Positions 47,006 through 57,303 of a DNA stretch of 64,000 nucleotides are shown here, one piece after another. This DNA is from Vibrio sp. HI00D65. Its GTDB lineage: Bacteria; Pseudomonadota; Gammaproteobacteria; Enterobacterales; Vibrionaceae. Each line of letters opens with the position of its first letter. Position 1 is the first letter of the stretch. The notes beneath the pieces are model-generated. The model had not been told where the DNA came from and searched no databases. It worked only from the letters and a program-made list of their open reading frames with translations. Location: positions 186,001-250,000 of the forward strand of contig NZ_LWEH01000123.1 of NCBI RefSeq assembly GCF_001635455.1, given 5' to 3'. The translations under genes and the position numbers were made by a program.

Positions 47006-48385
47006 ATGGGCGAGACCAACCGGAAGCTATTTGTTTTAGACACCAATATCCTACTTCACGAACCCTTCGCTATATTTTCTTTCCAAGAGCACGATGTCGT
47101 TATCCCTATGACAGTGCTAGAAGAACTAGACAGAATCAAAGACAGTAAGAGGGACGTTGCAAGAGATGCGAGAATTGCGATTCGAACTCTCGAAGATTTA
47201 TTCAGGGAAGCCACACCAGACCAAATATCGGAAGGCATTCCGTTCACCAAAGACATTAAGGCCTCAGGCAGTATCTCAATACTCGCCGATTACGAACTTC
47301 AAGAAAGCATCAAAGCCTTTGCCGACGACAAGGCAGGCGATAACCGAATCCTCAACGCTGTACTCTACCTTCAAAATAAACGCGCGCCACGTGAAGTGGT
47401 TCTCATCACCAAAGACATCAACATGCGTTTACGTGCAAAAGGCGCTGGCGTACGCTTCGTTGAAGATTATCAAACCGACCAACTCATCGATGATATCCAA
47501 TACCTCACCAAAGGCTTCCAACAGCTCAAGGGGGCATTTTGGGATGGTATCGACAATGTGGAAAGTAAAACCTTAGCTGGCAAAACCTTCCATACGCTAG
47601 CAAGAGAGCCTTTCGAGCCTACCTTCCTCAACCAATATGTGATTGATGAAGAGAGCGACTTTGCAGCAAGAGTTGAAGAGATTAATACCGAAACCGTCAC
47701 ACTCAGAGACTTAAGCCGTGAACGTTTAATGAATCGCAGAGCCTGGGACATTACACCAAAGAATATTTATCAGGGAATGGCGATTGATGCGCTACTCGAC
47801 CCGGATATAGACTTGGTGATCCTAACTGGCGCGGCAGGTAGTGGTAAAACACTGCTCGCAATGGCCACAGCACTTGAGCAAACCATTGAGCGTAAACAGT
47901 TCGATAAGATCATCGTCACCCGAAACACGCCTGACATTGGTGAGTCTATTGGTTTCCTTCCAGGTACCGAAGAAGAGAAGATGCTGCCTTGGTTGGCTGC
48001 CGTGACCGATACACTGGAAGCGCTGCACAAAAACGACCACTGCACCGAAGGGTCACTGAAGTACATCTGTGATAAAGCCAATATCCAGTTCAAATCGATC
48101 AACTTCATGCGTGGCCGTTCTATCCAAAATGCGTTTGTGCTTCTCGATGAGTGTCAAAACCTGACGGCTTCACAAATCAAAACCATCATCACCCGTTGTG
48201 GTGAAGGCACCAAGATTGTCTGCTCAGGTAACCTAGCGCAGATAGATTCGTCTTACTTAACCCCTGTGACTTCAGGTTTAACATACATGGTTGAGCGTTT
48301 TAAAAACTTCGAAGGCAGTGCAAATATCCACCTCAATGGCGTGGTACGTAGCCGACTGGCAGAGTTTGCCGAAGAGAACATGTAA
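47006..48385 (+). CDS. PIN-PhoH family ATPase/ribonuclease-like protein
   Basis: The 459-aa protein joins an N-terminal PIN nuclease-like domain (about residues 7-150) to a C-terminal PhoH ATPase domain (about 240-455). The PIN acidic residues are in FVLDTNILLH (D12) and AGDNRILNAV (D112). The P-loop GAAGSGKT is at 275-282 and a Walker B run FVLLDECQNL comes later. This PhoH2 architecture is linked to RNA unwinding and cleavage in other bacteria. AAGGAG sits at a good distance from the ATG. No antitoxin-like gene adjoins it. Confidence 0.9.
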   Translation: MGETNRKLFVLDTNILLHEPFAIFSFQEHDVVIPMTVLEELDRIKDSKRDVARDARIAIRTLEDLFREATPDQISEGIPFTKDIKASGSISILADYELQESIKAFADDKAGDNRILNAVLYLQNKRAPREVVLITKDINMRLRAKGAGVRFVEDYQTDQLIDDIQYLTKGFQQLKGAFWDGIDNVESKTLAGKTFHTLAREPFEPTFLNQYVIDEESDFAARVEEINTETVTLRDLSRERLMNRRAWDITPKNIYQGMAIDALLDPDIDLVILTGAAGSGKTLLAMATALEQTIERKQFDKIIVTRNTPDIGESIGFLPGTEEEKMLPWLAAVTDTLEALHKNDHCTEGSLKYICDKANIQFKSINFMRGRSIQNAFVLLDECQNLTASQIKTIITRCGEGTKIVCSGNLAQIDSSYLTPVTSGLTYMVERFKNFEGSANIHLNGVVRSRLAEFAEENM

Positions 48386-48419
48386 TCGATTTTTACTACT
48401 AACTCTACTTCAGAAACAA

Positions 48420-48447
48420 AAAAGCGCCTCACAATGGAGGCGCTTTT
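48420..48447. terminator. Bidirectional terminator between phoH-like gene and tldD
   Basis: AAAAGCGCCTC at 48420-48430 pairs with GAGGCGCTTTT at 48437-48447 over a 6-base loop, between convergent genes. Confidence 0.88.
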
Positions 48448-48488
48448 CAATTCTATCTTTATGCTAACGTTGCTGCAGCGGGCCTGAT

Positions 48489-49934
48489 TTACTCAGTACC
48501 ACCAACCGTTAACGAATCTAGTTTCAATGTTGGTTGACCAACACCTACTGGCACGCTTTGACCAGCCTTGCCACATACACCAACACCACGGTCGATGCTT
48601 AGATCATTACCCACCATAGACACCTGCTGCATCGCTTCGATACCAGAGCCAATCAACGTTGCGCCCTTCACTGGGTAAGTGATCTTACCGTTTTCAATCA
48701 TATACGCTTCAGAAGCTGAGAACACAAACTTACCGGACGTAATATCAACCTGACCACCACCGAAGTTTGGTGCGTAGATACCTTTATCTACTGTCGCGAT
48801 GATCTCTTCTGGTGTGTGCTCACCCGGCAGCATGTAGGTGTTAGTCATGCGTGGCATTGGAAGGTGCGCATAAGACTCACGACGACCGTTACCTGTAGGA
48901 GCTACACCCATTATACGAGCATTCAGCTTGTCTTGCATGTAACCTTTTAAGATGCCGTTTTCAATCAACGTGTTGTACTGACCGTTAACACCTTCATCAT
49001 CGACGTTCAATGAACCACGAAGATCAGTCAATGTACCGTCATCGACAATCGTACACAGACTTGAAGTCACTTGTTCGCCAACTTTACCAGAGAATACTGA
49101 AGACTCTTTACGGTTGAAGTCGCCTTCTAAACCGTGACCTACCGCTTCGTGCAGTAGAACGCCCGGCCAACCAGAACCAAGAACCACAGGCATTGCACCA
49201 GCAGGCGCAGCAACGGCTTCAAGGTTAACAAGCGCTTGGCGAATCGCTTCATCCGCAAACTGATAAGCAACTTGAGTACCTTTGTCATCGCTTAGGAAGA
49301 AGTCGTAACCAAAACGGCCACCGCCACCAGCACCACCACGCTCACGGCGATCGCCCTTCTGAGCAAGAACACTGATTGATAGACGAACCAACGGACGAAT
49401 ATCGCCAGCATACGTGCCATCTGTCGCGGCAACCAGCATCTGCTCATGTACACCGCTTAGGCTCACTGATACTTCAGTCACCATAGGTTCTTTAGTACGA
49501 ATGTAAGCGTCCAATGACTTAAGAAGTTCTGTTTTTTGCTGTTTTTCCCAGCTTGCTAGCGGGTTAACTGCATCATAGTAAGTTTGATTGGAGTTACGCT
49601 TGAAGGCTTGCACCTTGCCGTTTTGACCTTGCTTCGCGATACCACGAGCTGCAATCGCGCTTTGCTTTAGACCATCGAGTTGGATTTGGTCAGAGTAAGC
49701 AAAGCCAGTCTTTTCGCCAGATACTGCACGAACACCCACACCGCAATCGATATTGAAAGAGCCGTCTTTGATGATGCTGTCTTCTAGCACTAAAGATTCG
49801 TGCCAGCTTGACTGAAAGTAGATATCAGCATAATCAATTTGGCGGGTAGCAATGCTCGCCAATGTATCTGCGATATTTTGCTCCGTAAGCCCTGTTGGGT
49901 TCAGTAGCGCTTCTTCAATTTGATTAATGCTCAT
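48489..49934 (-). CDS. tldD: Metalloprotease TldD
   Basis: TldD forms the active half of the TldD/TldE (PmbA) protease that degrades unfolded peptides and matures microcin B17 in E. coli. The zinc motif is HEAVGH (H262, E263, H267) in [14 protein letters not shown] choose the ATG at 49934, which gives 481 aa, exactly the E. coli length; the open frame extends upstream into the amidohydrolase gene. TldE is not in this window. Gene order yhdP - amidohydrolase - tldD matches other vibrios, and E. coli has yhdP and tldD adjacent. Confidence 0.95.
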   Translation of the reverse strand: MSINQIEEALLNPTGLTEQNIADTLASIATRQIDYADIYFQSSWHESLVLEDSIIKDGSFNIDCGVGVRAVSGEKTGFAYSDQIQLDGLKQSAIAARGIAKQGQNGKVQAFKRNSNQTYYDAVNPLASWEKQQKTELLKSLDAYIRTKEPMVTEVSVSLSGVHEQMLVAATDGTYAGDIRPLVRLSISVLAQKGDRRERGGAGGGGRFGYDFFLSDDKGTQVAYQFADEAIRQALVNLEAVAAPAGAMPVVLGSGWPGVLLHEAVGHGLEGDFNRKESSVFSGKVGEQVTSSLCTIVDDGTLTDLRGSLNVDDEGVNGQYNTLIENGILKGYMQDKLNARIMGVAPTGNGRRESYAHLPMPRMTNTYMLPGEHTPEEIIATVDKGIYAPNFGGGQVDITSGKFVFSASEAYMIENGKITYPVKGATLIGSGIEAMQQVSMVGNDLSIDRGVGVCGKAGQSVPVGVGQPTLKLDSLTVGGTE

Positions 49935-49953
49935 AGATGGCTCTTGTTTGTAA

Positions 49954-50766
49954 TTAAAATTGATTGGTAAATCGAGTATGCTGTGTGATGGGCATATTTT
50001 GCCTAATGGATTCACAACTGGACTTGTCTATCTCGACCACCATACTTTTAGGATCTTGGTCTAACTGTGCGACCACTCTTCCCCAGGGATCAACCACCAT
50101 AGAGTGTCCCCATGTTTCTCTTTGGCAAGGGTGCTTACCGCCTTGCCCTACCGCAACAATCCACGATTGTGTTTCGATTGCCCGGCATCTTAACAGTGCT
50201 TCCCAGTGCGCCTGACCGGTTACCGCAGTAAACGCAGCTGGTACCACGATGATCTGCGCGCCTTGCTTGCGTAACTCTGAATACAAGTGAGGAAAGCGCA
50301 CATCATAGCAAATACTGAAACCTAAGTGACCAAAAGGCGTTTCCGTTGTCACAACTCGGTCACCTGGAGTAAAAATATCGGACTCTCGATAGCACTTATG
50401 GGCATCAGCGACGTCCACATCGAACATATGTAGCTTGTCATAGTGAGCCACTAAGCTGCCAAAATCATCAATCACCAGAGTCGTTGTAGTGACACCCTTC
50501 GCTGTACTTATCGGCATACTGCCCACAATGATCCAAATGCGATGAAGCCTAGCTAACTCAGCCAGTTTTGTCTGTAATGGGCCACTATTCAATGGCTCGG
50601 CATACTGGTGATAATCCGCTTTGCTACCGAATACCAATGCATTCTCTGGACACACGACCCATTTAGCCCCTAACGCTTTACACTTAGCTACCTCTTTGGC
50701 GAGATAATCAAGGTTACTGTCAGGGTCAGGGCCCGAAGTCATTTGAATCAAACCAACACAATCCAT
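49954..50766 (-). CDS. Nitrilase-family carbon-nitrogen hydrolase
   Basis: This is a 270-aa nitrilase-superfamily amidohydrolase. Its catalytic triad is visible as E41 (in CPENALVFG), K111 (in [11 protein letters not shown]) and C153 (in [10 protein letters not shown]). The pattern is closest to the NIT1/NIT2-like branch that hydrolyses omega-amides or deaminated glutathione, but the substrate is not proven. GGAGGAG lies 8 bases before the ATG at 50766, which I prefer to an upstream ATG at 50787. It lies between yhdP and tldD, 19 bases before the latter. Confidence 0.9.
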   Translation of the reverse strand: MDCVGLIQMTSGPDPDSNLDYLAKEVAKCKALGAKWVVCPENALVFGSKADYHQYAEPLNSGPLQTKLAELARLHRIWIIVGSMPISTAKGVTTTTLVIDDFGSLVAHYDKLHMFDVDVADAHKCYRESDIFTPGDRVVTTETPFGHLGFSICYDVRFPHLYSELRKQGAQIIVVPAAFTAVTGQAHWEALLRCRAIETQSWIVAVGQGGKHPCQRETWGHSMVVDPWGRVVAQLDQDPKSMVVEIDKSSCESIRQNMPITQHTRFTNQF

Positions 50767-50831
50767 GTGTACTGCTCCTCCATTCATTATGATTCAGAAA
50801 TCACTATTTATCTGTATATTAGGCCTTACTT

Positions 50832-53800
50832 TTACTCTGCCAACTTTCTTAGATTTTCTGGAAGTTGGAACTCACCAGAGCTACGAGAAAGCTCACTTAC
50901 CGTTGGTGAATCCAGAGGCCCTTTCACCGAGTAATTAACCTGAGTAAAGACCTCAACAACCGGAGAAATCACAGTAGTTACCGCTAACACATACAACGCT
51001 GTTTGAGGCGTTACCGCAAACGCTGTCAGTACAGGAATACCCGATGTGATATCTGGCGTAAAGTTTACTTCTGCATCTACCTGACGAGTATTTAGGTTAG
51101 CGATGCCTTTGATTTTCATCTCACCCGCCACGGCATCCATGTTCAGGTCATTGGTCAAGAAGATACCATTTTGAATCTCGCCAGTGCCTGTAATGCTGTT
51201 AAATGCCATGCCTTTATCAAACACATCAGAGAAATCGAGCTGCATCTTACGAATGATCGAATCTAAGCTAAACAAGCCAAGTAAGCGAGCTGCCCCGCTC
51301 ACATCTGAGATCATGCCTTTACCAAACTTGGTTTTTACGTCGCCATCCAGAGTATCCATCTTGATACCCCAAGGTGAACCGTCCCAGTCAAGTTGAGCTT
51401 CCAGCTCAAATGGTGCTTTTTGAATGCCCGACGTGATACCAAAGCGCTCCATCAACTCACTATTGTTTTCACCTTCAACGTCCACTTTCAGCGATGAATG
51501 ACTCTTGTCACCATTCAATTCCCACCAGCCACTGACATCCGCTTTGTTGCCGCCGCTACGTACCTGAATTTTCTTCCACGCAAGGCGGTTTTCTTCTCTC
51601 GCTAGCTCAACATCCACCTTGCCAACTTTATAGCCTTGTAGCCAGAAGTCGTTCAGGGTTAGCTTGAGGTTCGGCATCACATCGTGAATCTTTCTATCCA
51701 ACTCAGAGATCAGCGGTGCTTCTTGCTCTTTGCGTTGCAGCAATGATTCTTGCTTTGATTTGTCGCTCCATTCAGGAACAAACAGGTGCAAGCGATCCAA
51801 CGACACGGTTAAATCATAAGGAGGCAGATAATTAATATCCCCTTCTAACTCTTGGCTCGATACTTCCATTTGCCAAGCTTGTTTATTCTTGCGTGCACTA
51901 AAGTCAACATCATTCCAAGAAATACCACCAAGAATCAGCTCTTTACTTTCAAAAGTCACACGACTTGGAGCCGGAATAGTTGGTGTGTTCATTTGGTTTA
52001 GAACAGCCGTTGATGGCTCTACTGGCTCCATGATCACCGAAAGCCAATCATCAGCATTAAACTTATCAGTACGAATCAATGCATGGTGCCCAACCACAGG
52101 GCTAATCTTATAGCCGCCTCGACCTAATACTAGGTTGGTCGCGGTTAGTTCAGGCACATCACCCGTGATATCAATTTCAGCTTGGAACTTAGTATTCGGC
52201 AACTGCAAACGTGCAGTAATCGCTTCTTGGTTACCCGATGCTTGTAGCCTCGCAGAGCCACTCTCTAATGACTTCTTCGCCAATGGATATGGATAGTCAC
52301 TTGCCAGATACTTAAGATCAGACTGTAAATCCAATTGGTAAGTAAAGCCGATGTCATTCAATTGGATATCTATCTGGCTTTGCCATTGTGCATGACCAGA
52401 TAAGCGACTCAGCCACTGCTCACCAATGTAAGGCTCTAAAGGCTTCACATCCCAGTCGCCTAGCACATCGATATCAACAGCGTAGCCAGGACCATCATTC
52501 TGCCCTTTGAAATCAATAGAGATGCCTTGTTTAAGTAAGTCTGCCGCTAAACCATTTGCAGTCACCACATCATTATCAAACTCTATCCGACCCGTGGTGT
52601 TTTCTAACACCATTGGTGGGGCTTCAATTTCAACATGGTTGCCGCTTAGGTCAGCGTAACCCCACGCTCTGGCTTCTTTATCAGAGTCGAATGGGATATT
52701 AAGCTGGAATTCAGAAGAGACATCACCGCTCACTTGAAGTGCGGTTAACGCAGCGCCCACCGAGTCAACCAGTGGCGAAGCTGTCATGTAATCACGCACC
52801 GCATTACCTGACGCGGTGGCCTTAGCTTCTATCTCGATATGACCGCCTTCACCCAAGTAAGGAATACGACCTGTGATTCGATCGGCAGTCACATCCATTA
52901 ATTGTGCAGACCGAGAATCGAGATACATCGCATCATTCTCAAACAATAGGTCAAGTTGTAGGTCTGTAATCAGCGGCCACGCGGTATCAAAGCTAAATTT
53001 AGCGTCATCTAATCTAGCCCAAACTTGAAAAATACCATCGTGATTGGTGTACGGATAGTTATCCAATTGACCGTACCACAGCAACTTCACAGTATCAGCC
53101 TTACCCGCCTGAATCGCGGTGGAAAGGTAATCCGTCAACTCTTGTCCAAGTGCTAAGGTCGGTAGATAACGCCATGTTTCACCGACGTTATAAGCATCGA
53201 CTTCACCGTAAAATGATAAGTAAGGGCTTGAATCTTTAGGAAAATCTAAGCGAAATGCACCGAGCACCTGTAAATCTGGCGTGGCTGCCGTGACTTTATC
53301 AGACCAAAGCTTCCAGCCGTTCTCATCTTGCTGCCATACAATATCAACCTGACCTTGCTTGATGTTTAAAGGGGCTTGGAAAACGTCGCCATACGGGAAT
53401 ACATCGTCAATAATATATAAACTGGCTTTTGCTTCTGTCATAGAGCCGAACACGCTACCAGAAACTTGGCTAAAGCCCGGTACTAAATCCCACTGCTCGA
53501 CCGCAAAATCAGAAAAACTAGCCGAGTAACGTAAGCTCTCAATACCAGACTCCATCGATAGACGAATATCAGACACCGTACCGCCCGGAGACAGCACATT
53601 TATCATTTTGGTTGACTCTTCTGAGTCTGGCAGCAGCTTAATCAGCGGTGTAACTGTAGAAACATCGAGCTCGGAGACGTTAAGCTGCCAAGGACCTTGT
53701 TGCCACTTAAATACCACATCGAGTTCAGGCCACGGCGTGTCATCGGTTCTTAAATTAAGTGAGTGACCATTAACTTGCCAGCCTTCATCAATCGGAGACA

Positions 53801-54704
53801 ACTTAAAAACGCCAGATTCAAACATCAGGTCATGCTTACCATCTTCGTTCCAGGTCAATTCTGAAGGCAGCACTTCGACATAGGCGCTGACTGGCTTGCT
53901 ATTCCGTAGCGTAAGCCAGCTATTTAAGCTTATGGTCCCCTTTTCAATACCAGACTCAGCCTGTATGTAACGGGTTAACCAAGGTTTAATGGAGATGCTA
54001 TCAGCGCTGACATAAAACTCACCCGTAACATCCGTCAGTGAGCCACCATCAATAAAGTTAGCACTTACTGATAAAGAATTGAGGTTAGCATCTTTTATAC
54101 TTACTACGCCTTCTGCCTGGTGGTGTTTACCTGAGTTCTGCCACTTTAAAGTTTCGATATCAAGCTGACGCTCTTCATCAGAGACAGCACGATAAAAGAT
54201 AGTAGAATCTTTCGCGGTGAAATCGACCAGTGTTTTTAGCAGCAGGTTATCCAGCTCTTTCATTACTCGCTTAGAGGAGCCAGAACCTTTAGGTTTATCT
54301 GTCTCGTTTTGCCCAGCAAATAGGTCAATAGATCGGATATCAAGATACATCTGGTTCATAACCAGATCAGCTACAACCGGACGCATTTGAATGAGTGATT
54401 GAATCAAGTCGAACTCGACTTCAACACGCTCAACAGAGAAGGTCACATCTTCTGCATTAGGAAGGCTAGCTTTTACACCTTGCAGCGCGATGGAGGGGTG
54501 AGTGTTACGCCAAAAACCACCCACGTCTTGAATAGAAAACTCAAAACCAGAATGTTGATTTACCCAAAGCTCAATTTCAGATTGATACTTATTTAAATTG
54601 GGTAAGGCTACACGTAGTGTAGTAACAGCAATGGCTAGCGTTACTAAGAGAGTAACCACTAACCATAAGCATGCACGTAGAATCAGAGTAACGCTTGAGC
54701 TCAC
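50832..54704 (-). CDS. yhdP: AsmA-like envelope protein YhdP
   Basis: YhdP is one of the AsmA-like bridges (with TamB and YdbH) that carry phospholipids from the inner to the outer membrane. The 1290-aa protein has one N-terminal membrane anchor (about residues 5-28). The DUF3971 region and a C-terminal AsmA-like domain (about 1090-1260) flank repeated beta-rich segments in between. It begins with GTG, about 7 bases after TGGA. Its start is 10 bases after rng, in the mre-maf-rng-yhdP cluster, so it may be co-transcribed with the cell-shape genes. Confidence 0.92.
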   Translation of the reverse strand: MSSSVTLILRACLWLVVTLLVTLAIAVTTLRVALPNLNKYQSEIELWVNQHSGFEFSIQDVGGFWRNTHPSIALQGVKASLPNAEDVTFSVERVEVEFDLIQSLIQMRPVVADLVMNQMYLDIRSIDLFAGQNETDKPKGSGSSKRVMKELDNLLLKTLVDFTAKDSTIFYRAVSDEERQLDIETLKWQNSGKHHQAEGVVSIKDANLNSLSVSANFIDGGSLTDVTGEFYVSADSISIKPWLTRYIQAESGIEKGTISLNSWLTLRNSKPVSAYVEVLPSELTWNEDGKHDLMFESGVFKLSPIDEGWQVNGHSLNLRTDDTPWPELDVVFKWQQGPWQLNVSELDVSTVTPLIKLLPDSEESTKMINVLSPGGTVSDIRLSMESGIESLRYSASFSDFAVEQWDLVPGFSQVSGSVFGSMTEAKASLYIIDDVFPYGDVFQAPLNIKQGQVDIVWQQDENGWKLWSDKVTAATPDLQVLGAFRLDFPKDSSPYLSFYGEVDAYNVGETWRYLPTLALGQELTDYLSTAIQAGKADTVKLLWYGQLDNYPYTNHDGIFQVWARLDDAKFSFDTAWPLITDLQLDLLFENDAMYLDSRSAQLMDVTADRITGRIPYLGEGGHIEIEAKATASGNAVRDYMTASPLVDSVGAALTALQVSGDVSSEFQLNIPFDSDKEARAWGYADLSGNHVEIEAPPMVLENTTGRIEFDNDVVTANGLAADLLKQGISIDFKGQNDGPGYAVDIDVLGDWDVKPLEPYIGEQWLSRLSGHAQWQSQIDIQLNDIGFTYQLDLQSDLKYLASDYPYPLAKKSLESGSARLQASGNQEAITARLQLPNTKFQAEIDITGDVPELTATNLVLGRGGYKISPVVGHHALIRTDKFNADDWLSVIMEPVEPSTAVLNQMNTPTIPAPSRVTFESKELILGGISWNDVDFSARKNKQAWQMEVSSQELEGDINYLPPYDLTVSLDRLHLFVPEWSDKSKQESLLQRKEQEAPLISELDRKIHDVMPNLKLTLNDFWLQGYKVGKVDVELAREENRLAWKKIQVRSGGNKADVSGWWELNGDKSHSSLKVDVEGENNSELMERFGITSGIQKAPFELEAQLDWDGSPWGIKMDTLDGDVKTKFGKGMISDVSGAARLLGLFSLDSIIRKMQLDFSDVFDKGMAFNSITGTGEIQNGIFLTNDLNMDAVAGEMKIKGIANLNTRQVDAEVNFTPDITSGIPVLTAFAVTPQTALYVLAVTTVISPVVEVFTQVNYSVKGPLDSPTVSELSRSSGEFQLPENLRKLAE

Positions 54705-54714
54705 AAAATTTCCA

Positions 54715-56184
54715 TTACATCATAACGACATCAAACTGCTCTTGTATGTACAGAGGCTCAGCCTGGATTTTAACTTGTTTACCAATAAACACTTCAAGCT
54801 CAGCAAGCGCATGAGACTCATCGCCTTCTAGCGCTTCAGCAACCGCTGCAGCAGCATAAACCACAAACTTGTCAGCGTCGTAGGCACGGTTGACACGAGT
54901 GATCTCTCGAAGTATCTCGTAACAAACGGTTTCAACTGTCTTCACTCTGCCACGACCTTCACAAGCAGGACAACTCGAACACAGAATATGCTCAATGCTT
55001 TCACGAGTGCGCTTACGCGTCATCTCTACTAAACCAAGCTGTGTGAAGCCATTAATGTTGGTCTTCACACGATCTTTGTCTAGCGCACTTTCAAGGGAAG
55101 TTAGTACTCGCTTACGATGGTCTTCCGATAGCATATCAATAAAGTCGATAATGATGATGCCACCTAAATTACGCAAACGCAGTTGACGAGCAATCGCTTG
55201 TGTCGCCTCTACATTGGTGTTGAAAATCGTCTCTTCTAGGTTACGACGACCAACAAACGCGCCAGTGTTAATATCAACCGTAGTCATTGCTTCCGTTTGG
55301 TCGATGATAAGATAGCCACCAGACTTGAGCTCGACTTTACGATCCAGAGAGCGCTGAATTTCGTTCTCAGTGTCGTACATATCAAAGATAGGCTTATCAC
55401 CTTCATACAGCTCAAGCTTATCAGTCAGCTCTGGCACGTATTCAGAAGTAAACTCTTTAAGGTTTTCATACTCAAGGCGAGAATCGACCTGAATCTTGCT
55501 CAGTTCCGTTCCCACAAAATCACGCAAGATACGCTGACTTAAACACAACTCACCGTACAAACGAGTACGTGCTTTATGCTTGCCACGACGTTCCAATACC
55601 TTTAGCCATAAGCGCTTCAAGAATGCCGCATCTTGTGCCAGCTCGTTCGAATCAGCGCCTTCTGCAGCAGTACGGATAATAAAGCCACCATGCTCATCAC
55701 AGTAATGAGAGACGACCTTCTTGAGACGATTACGCTCGGATTCGCTATCGATACGTTGAGAAACACCAACGTGACTCGCTCCCGGCATAAACACGAGGTA
55801 ACGAGATGGCAGAGTGATATCAGTGGTTAGGCGGGCACCCTTGGTACCAAGGGGGTCTTTTACGACTTGAACCACAATGTCTTGCCCTTGACGAACAAGC
55901 TCTGAAATATCGCGAACCTGAAATTGCTTCTTTTCATTTTCAGCGACACATTCAGTGTGTGGGACAATATCAGAGGCGTGTAGAAAAGCTGCTTTCTCAA
56001 GACCGATATCCACAAACGCAGCCTGCATTCCCGGAAGAACACGACTAACGCGACCTTTATAGATATTTCCTACGATTCCGCGTCGAGCGTCTCGTTCGAT
56101 GTGGATCTCTTGAAGAGTTCCCCCTTCAATCATGGCCACGCGAGTTTCACTCGGGGTCACGTTCAGCAACAATTCAGCACTCAT
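54715..56184 (-). CDS. rng: Ribonuclease G
   Basis: RNase G is an RNase E-family endonuclease that matures the 5' end of 16S rRNA. The 489-aa protein has the S1 domain (about residues 35-125). The two catalytic Asp are D304 (in TTVDINTGAF) and D347 (in IIIIDFIDM), and the zinc-link Cys are in CPACEG (C405 and C408). It lacks the long C-terminal degradosome scaffold of RNase E, as expected. GAGGTG precedes the ATG. It is in the mreBCD-maf-rng-yhdP series. Confidence 0.96.
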   Translation of the reverse strand: MSAELLLNVTPSETRVAMIEGGTLQEIHIERDARRGIVGNIYKGRVSRVLPGMQAAFVDIGLEKAAFLHASDIVPHTECVAENEKKQFQVRDISELVRQGQDIVVQVVKDPLGTKGARLTTDITLPSRYLVFMPGASHVGVSQRIDSESERNRLKKVVSHYCDEHGGFIIRTAAEGADSNELAQDAAFLKRLWLKVLERRGKHKARTRLYGELCLSQRILRDFVGTELSKIQVDSRLEYENLKEFTSEYVPELTDKLELYEGDKPIFDMYDTENEIQRSLDRKVELKSGGYLIIDQTEAMTTVDINTGAFVGRRNLEETIFNTNVEATQAIARQLRLRNLGGIIIIDFIDMLSEDHRKRVLTSLESALDKDRVKTNINGFTQLGLVEMTRKRTRESIEHILCSSCPACEGRGRVKTVETVCYEILREITRVNRAYDADKFVVYAAAAVAEALEGDESHALAELEVFIGKQVKIQAEPLYIQEQFDVVMM

Positions 56185-56204
56185 GGTGCACCTCAGATTA
56201 GTAA

Positions 56205-56807
56205 TTATAAGAATTCTTGCAGTAGCTGGTCCGTTTCAAATAAAGGTAAGCCGACAACGGCGTAATAACTACCTTCGATTCGGGTGACAAAACGCCCACC
56301 CAAACCTTGGATCCCATAGCTACCGGCTTTATCGCATGGCTCCCCTGTTTGCCAGTATTGTTCTATTTCTTTTTCACTGAGGGGTTTAAACCATACGTCG
56401 GTAATAACGATTTCTGTTTTTTGTTTTTCTTTTGAAACCACTGAAACAGCCGTCATCACTTGGTGACGTCCATTCGCTAATTGAGTCAGCATACGCTTAG
56501 AGTCAGAAAAATCAGCAGGTTTCTCGAGCACTTGCCCTTGGCTTACCACTACAGTGTCAGAGCCAAGCACTACAGTATCAGAACCAGAAGCTACATGCTG
56601 CTTTTCAGAAGGATTCGTTGTTAATAAAGACAGCGCAGCTAGAGCTTTATCTAAAGATAGTCGCTTAACGTACTCTTCAGCGGTTTCTTGAGTGTGTTTA
56701 CACTCTTCAACATCGGTGACTAAGACAGAAAACTCATAACCGAGTTGAGATAGTAATTCTTTACGACGCGGCGAACCGGATGCCAAAACTAAATGTTTCT
56801 TTTCCAT
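56205..56807 (-). CDS. Maf-family nucleotide pyrophosphatase with duplicated motif
   Basis: This is a Maf/YhdE-type dTTP/UTP pyrophosphatase (200 aa) that cleans the nucleotide pool. The N-terminal SGSPRRKELL motif is at residues 10-19. The catalytic motif occurs twice in tandem: GSDTVVL then GSDTVVV, with D77 and D84. The DNA (56547-56588) is a 21-base direct duplication with four differences, so it is not a recent copy. Only one of the two Asp can sit in the normal active-site position. The rest of the protein (EKPADF, GSYGIQGLGG) is intact. It is between mreD and rng. Confidence 0.9.
   Translation of the reverse strand: MEKKHLVLASGSPRRKELLSQLGYEFSVLVTDVEECKHTQETAEEYVKRLSLDKALAALSLLTTNPSEKQHVASGSDTVVLGSDTVVVSQGQVLEKPADFSDSKRMLTQLANGRHQVMTAVSVVSKEKQKTEIVITDVWFKPLSEKEIEQYWQTGEPCDKAGSYGIQGLGGRFVTRIEGSYYAVVGLPLFETDQLLQEFL
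56547..56588. repeat. Imperfect 21-base tandem duplication inside the Maf gene
   Basis: Two adjacent 21-base units, 17 of 21 identical, encode seven residues each and duplicate the GSDTVV active-site motif. Confidence 0.85.
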
Positions 56808-56814
56808 CGTCTCG

Positions 56815-57303
56815 TTACCTCACATGCCAATGGCGACGTACGCGTCTCATCAACAAGAACATCCAAGGCCAAAGTATACAGTTTATCAATGCACTCCATA
56901 ACGATAATGGATTGAAGACAACATCTTGAATCAAATATTCACCGAAGAATATCAGCACTTCAAACAATACAGTTAACGCCGCAATGATCATGGCTTGTTG
57001 CCACAGCGCCATATTACGAATGACGAGGAAGTTTAACGCAACAATGTACATCACTATTGCCATCATCATGCCTCGAATACCTAATGTCGAACCAATCAAA
57101 AGGTCCCACAAAAGGCCCAGAATCAAAGCACTACCTACGTTAACACGATGAGGTAAAGCCAGAACCCAGTAACAAGTAACCAGCAGTAACCAAGACGGCC
57201 TGAACAGGTCTAAACTACCCGGCCATGGAATAGTCTGCAGAATAAGCGCGATCAATAATGAACAGCCAATTACTGTCTTGCTTCTTAAAACGCTATTGGC
57301 CAT
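56815..57303 (-). CDS. mreD: Rod-shape protein MreD
   Basis: MreD is a small integral membrane protein of the elongasome. The 162-aa length, using the ATG at 57303, equals that of E. coli. About five to six hydrophobic segments span the chain (for example ALILGLLWDLLIGSTLGIRG). I prefer the ATG at 57303, which stands 6 bases after AGAGG, over one two codons upstream. Its start overlaps the mreC stop by 11 bases. Confidence 0.92.
   Translation of the reverse strand: MANSVLRSKTVIGCSLLIALILQTIPWPGSLDLFRPSWLLLVTCYWVLALPHRVNVGSALILGLLWDLLIGSTLGIRGMMMAIVMYIVALNFLVIRNMALWQQAMIIAALTVLFEVLIFFGEYLIQDVVFNPLSLWSALINCILWPWMFLLMRRVRRHWHVR

Noticed and set aside
47006..48385. Toxin-antitoxin system because of the PIN domain
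   Set aside because: The PIN domain is part of a large PhoH fusion and no small antitoxin-type gene lies next to it.
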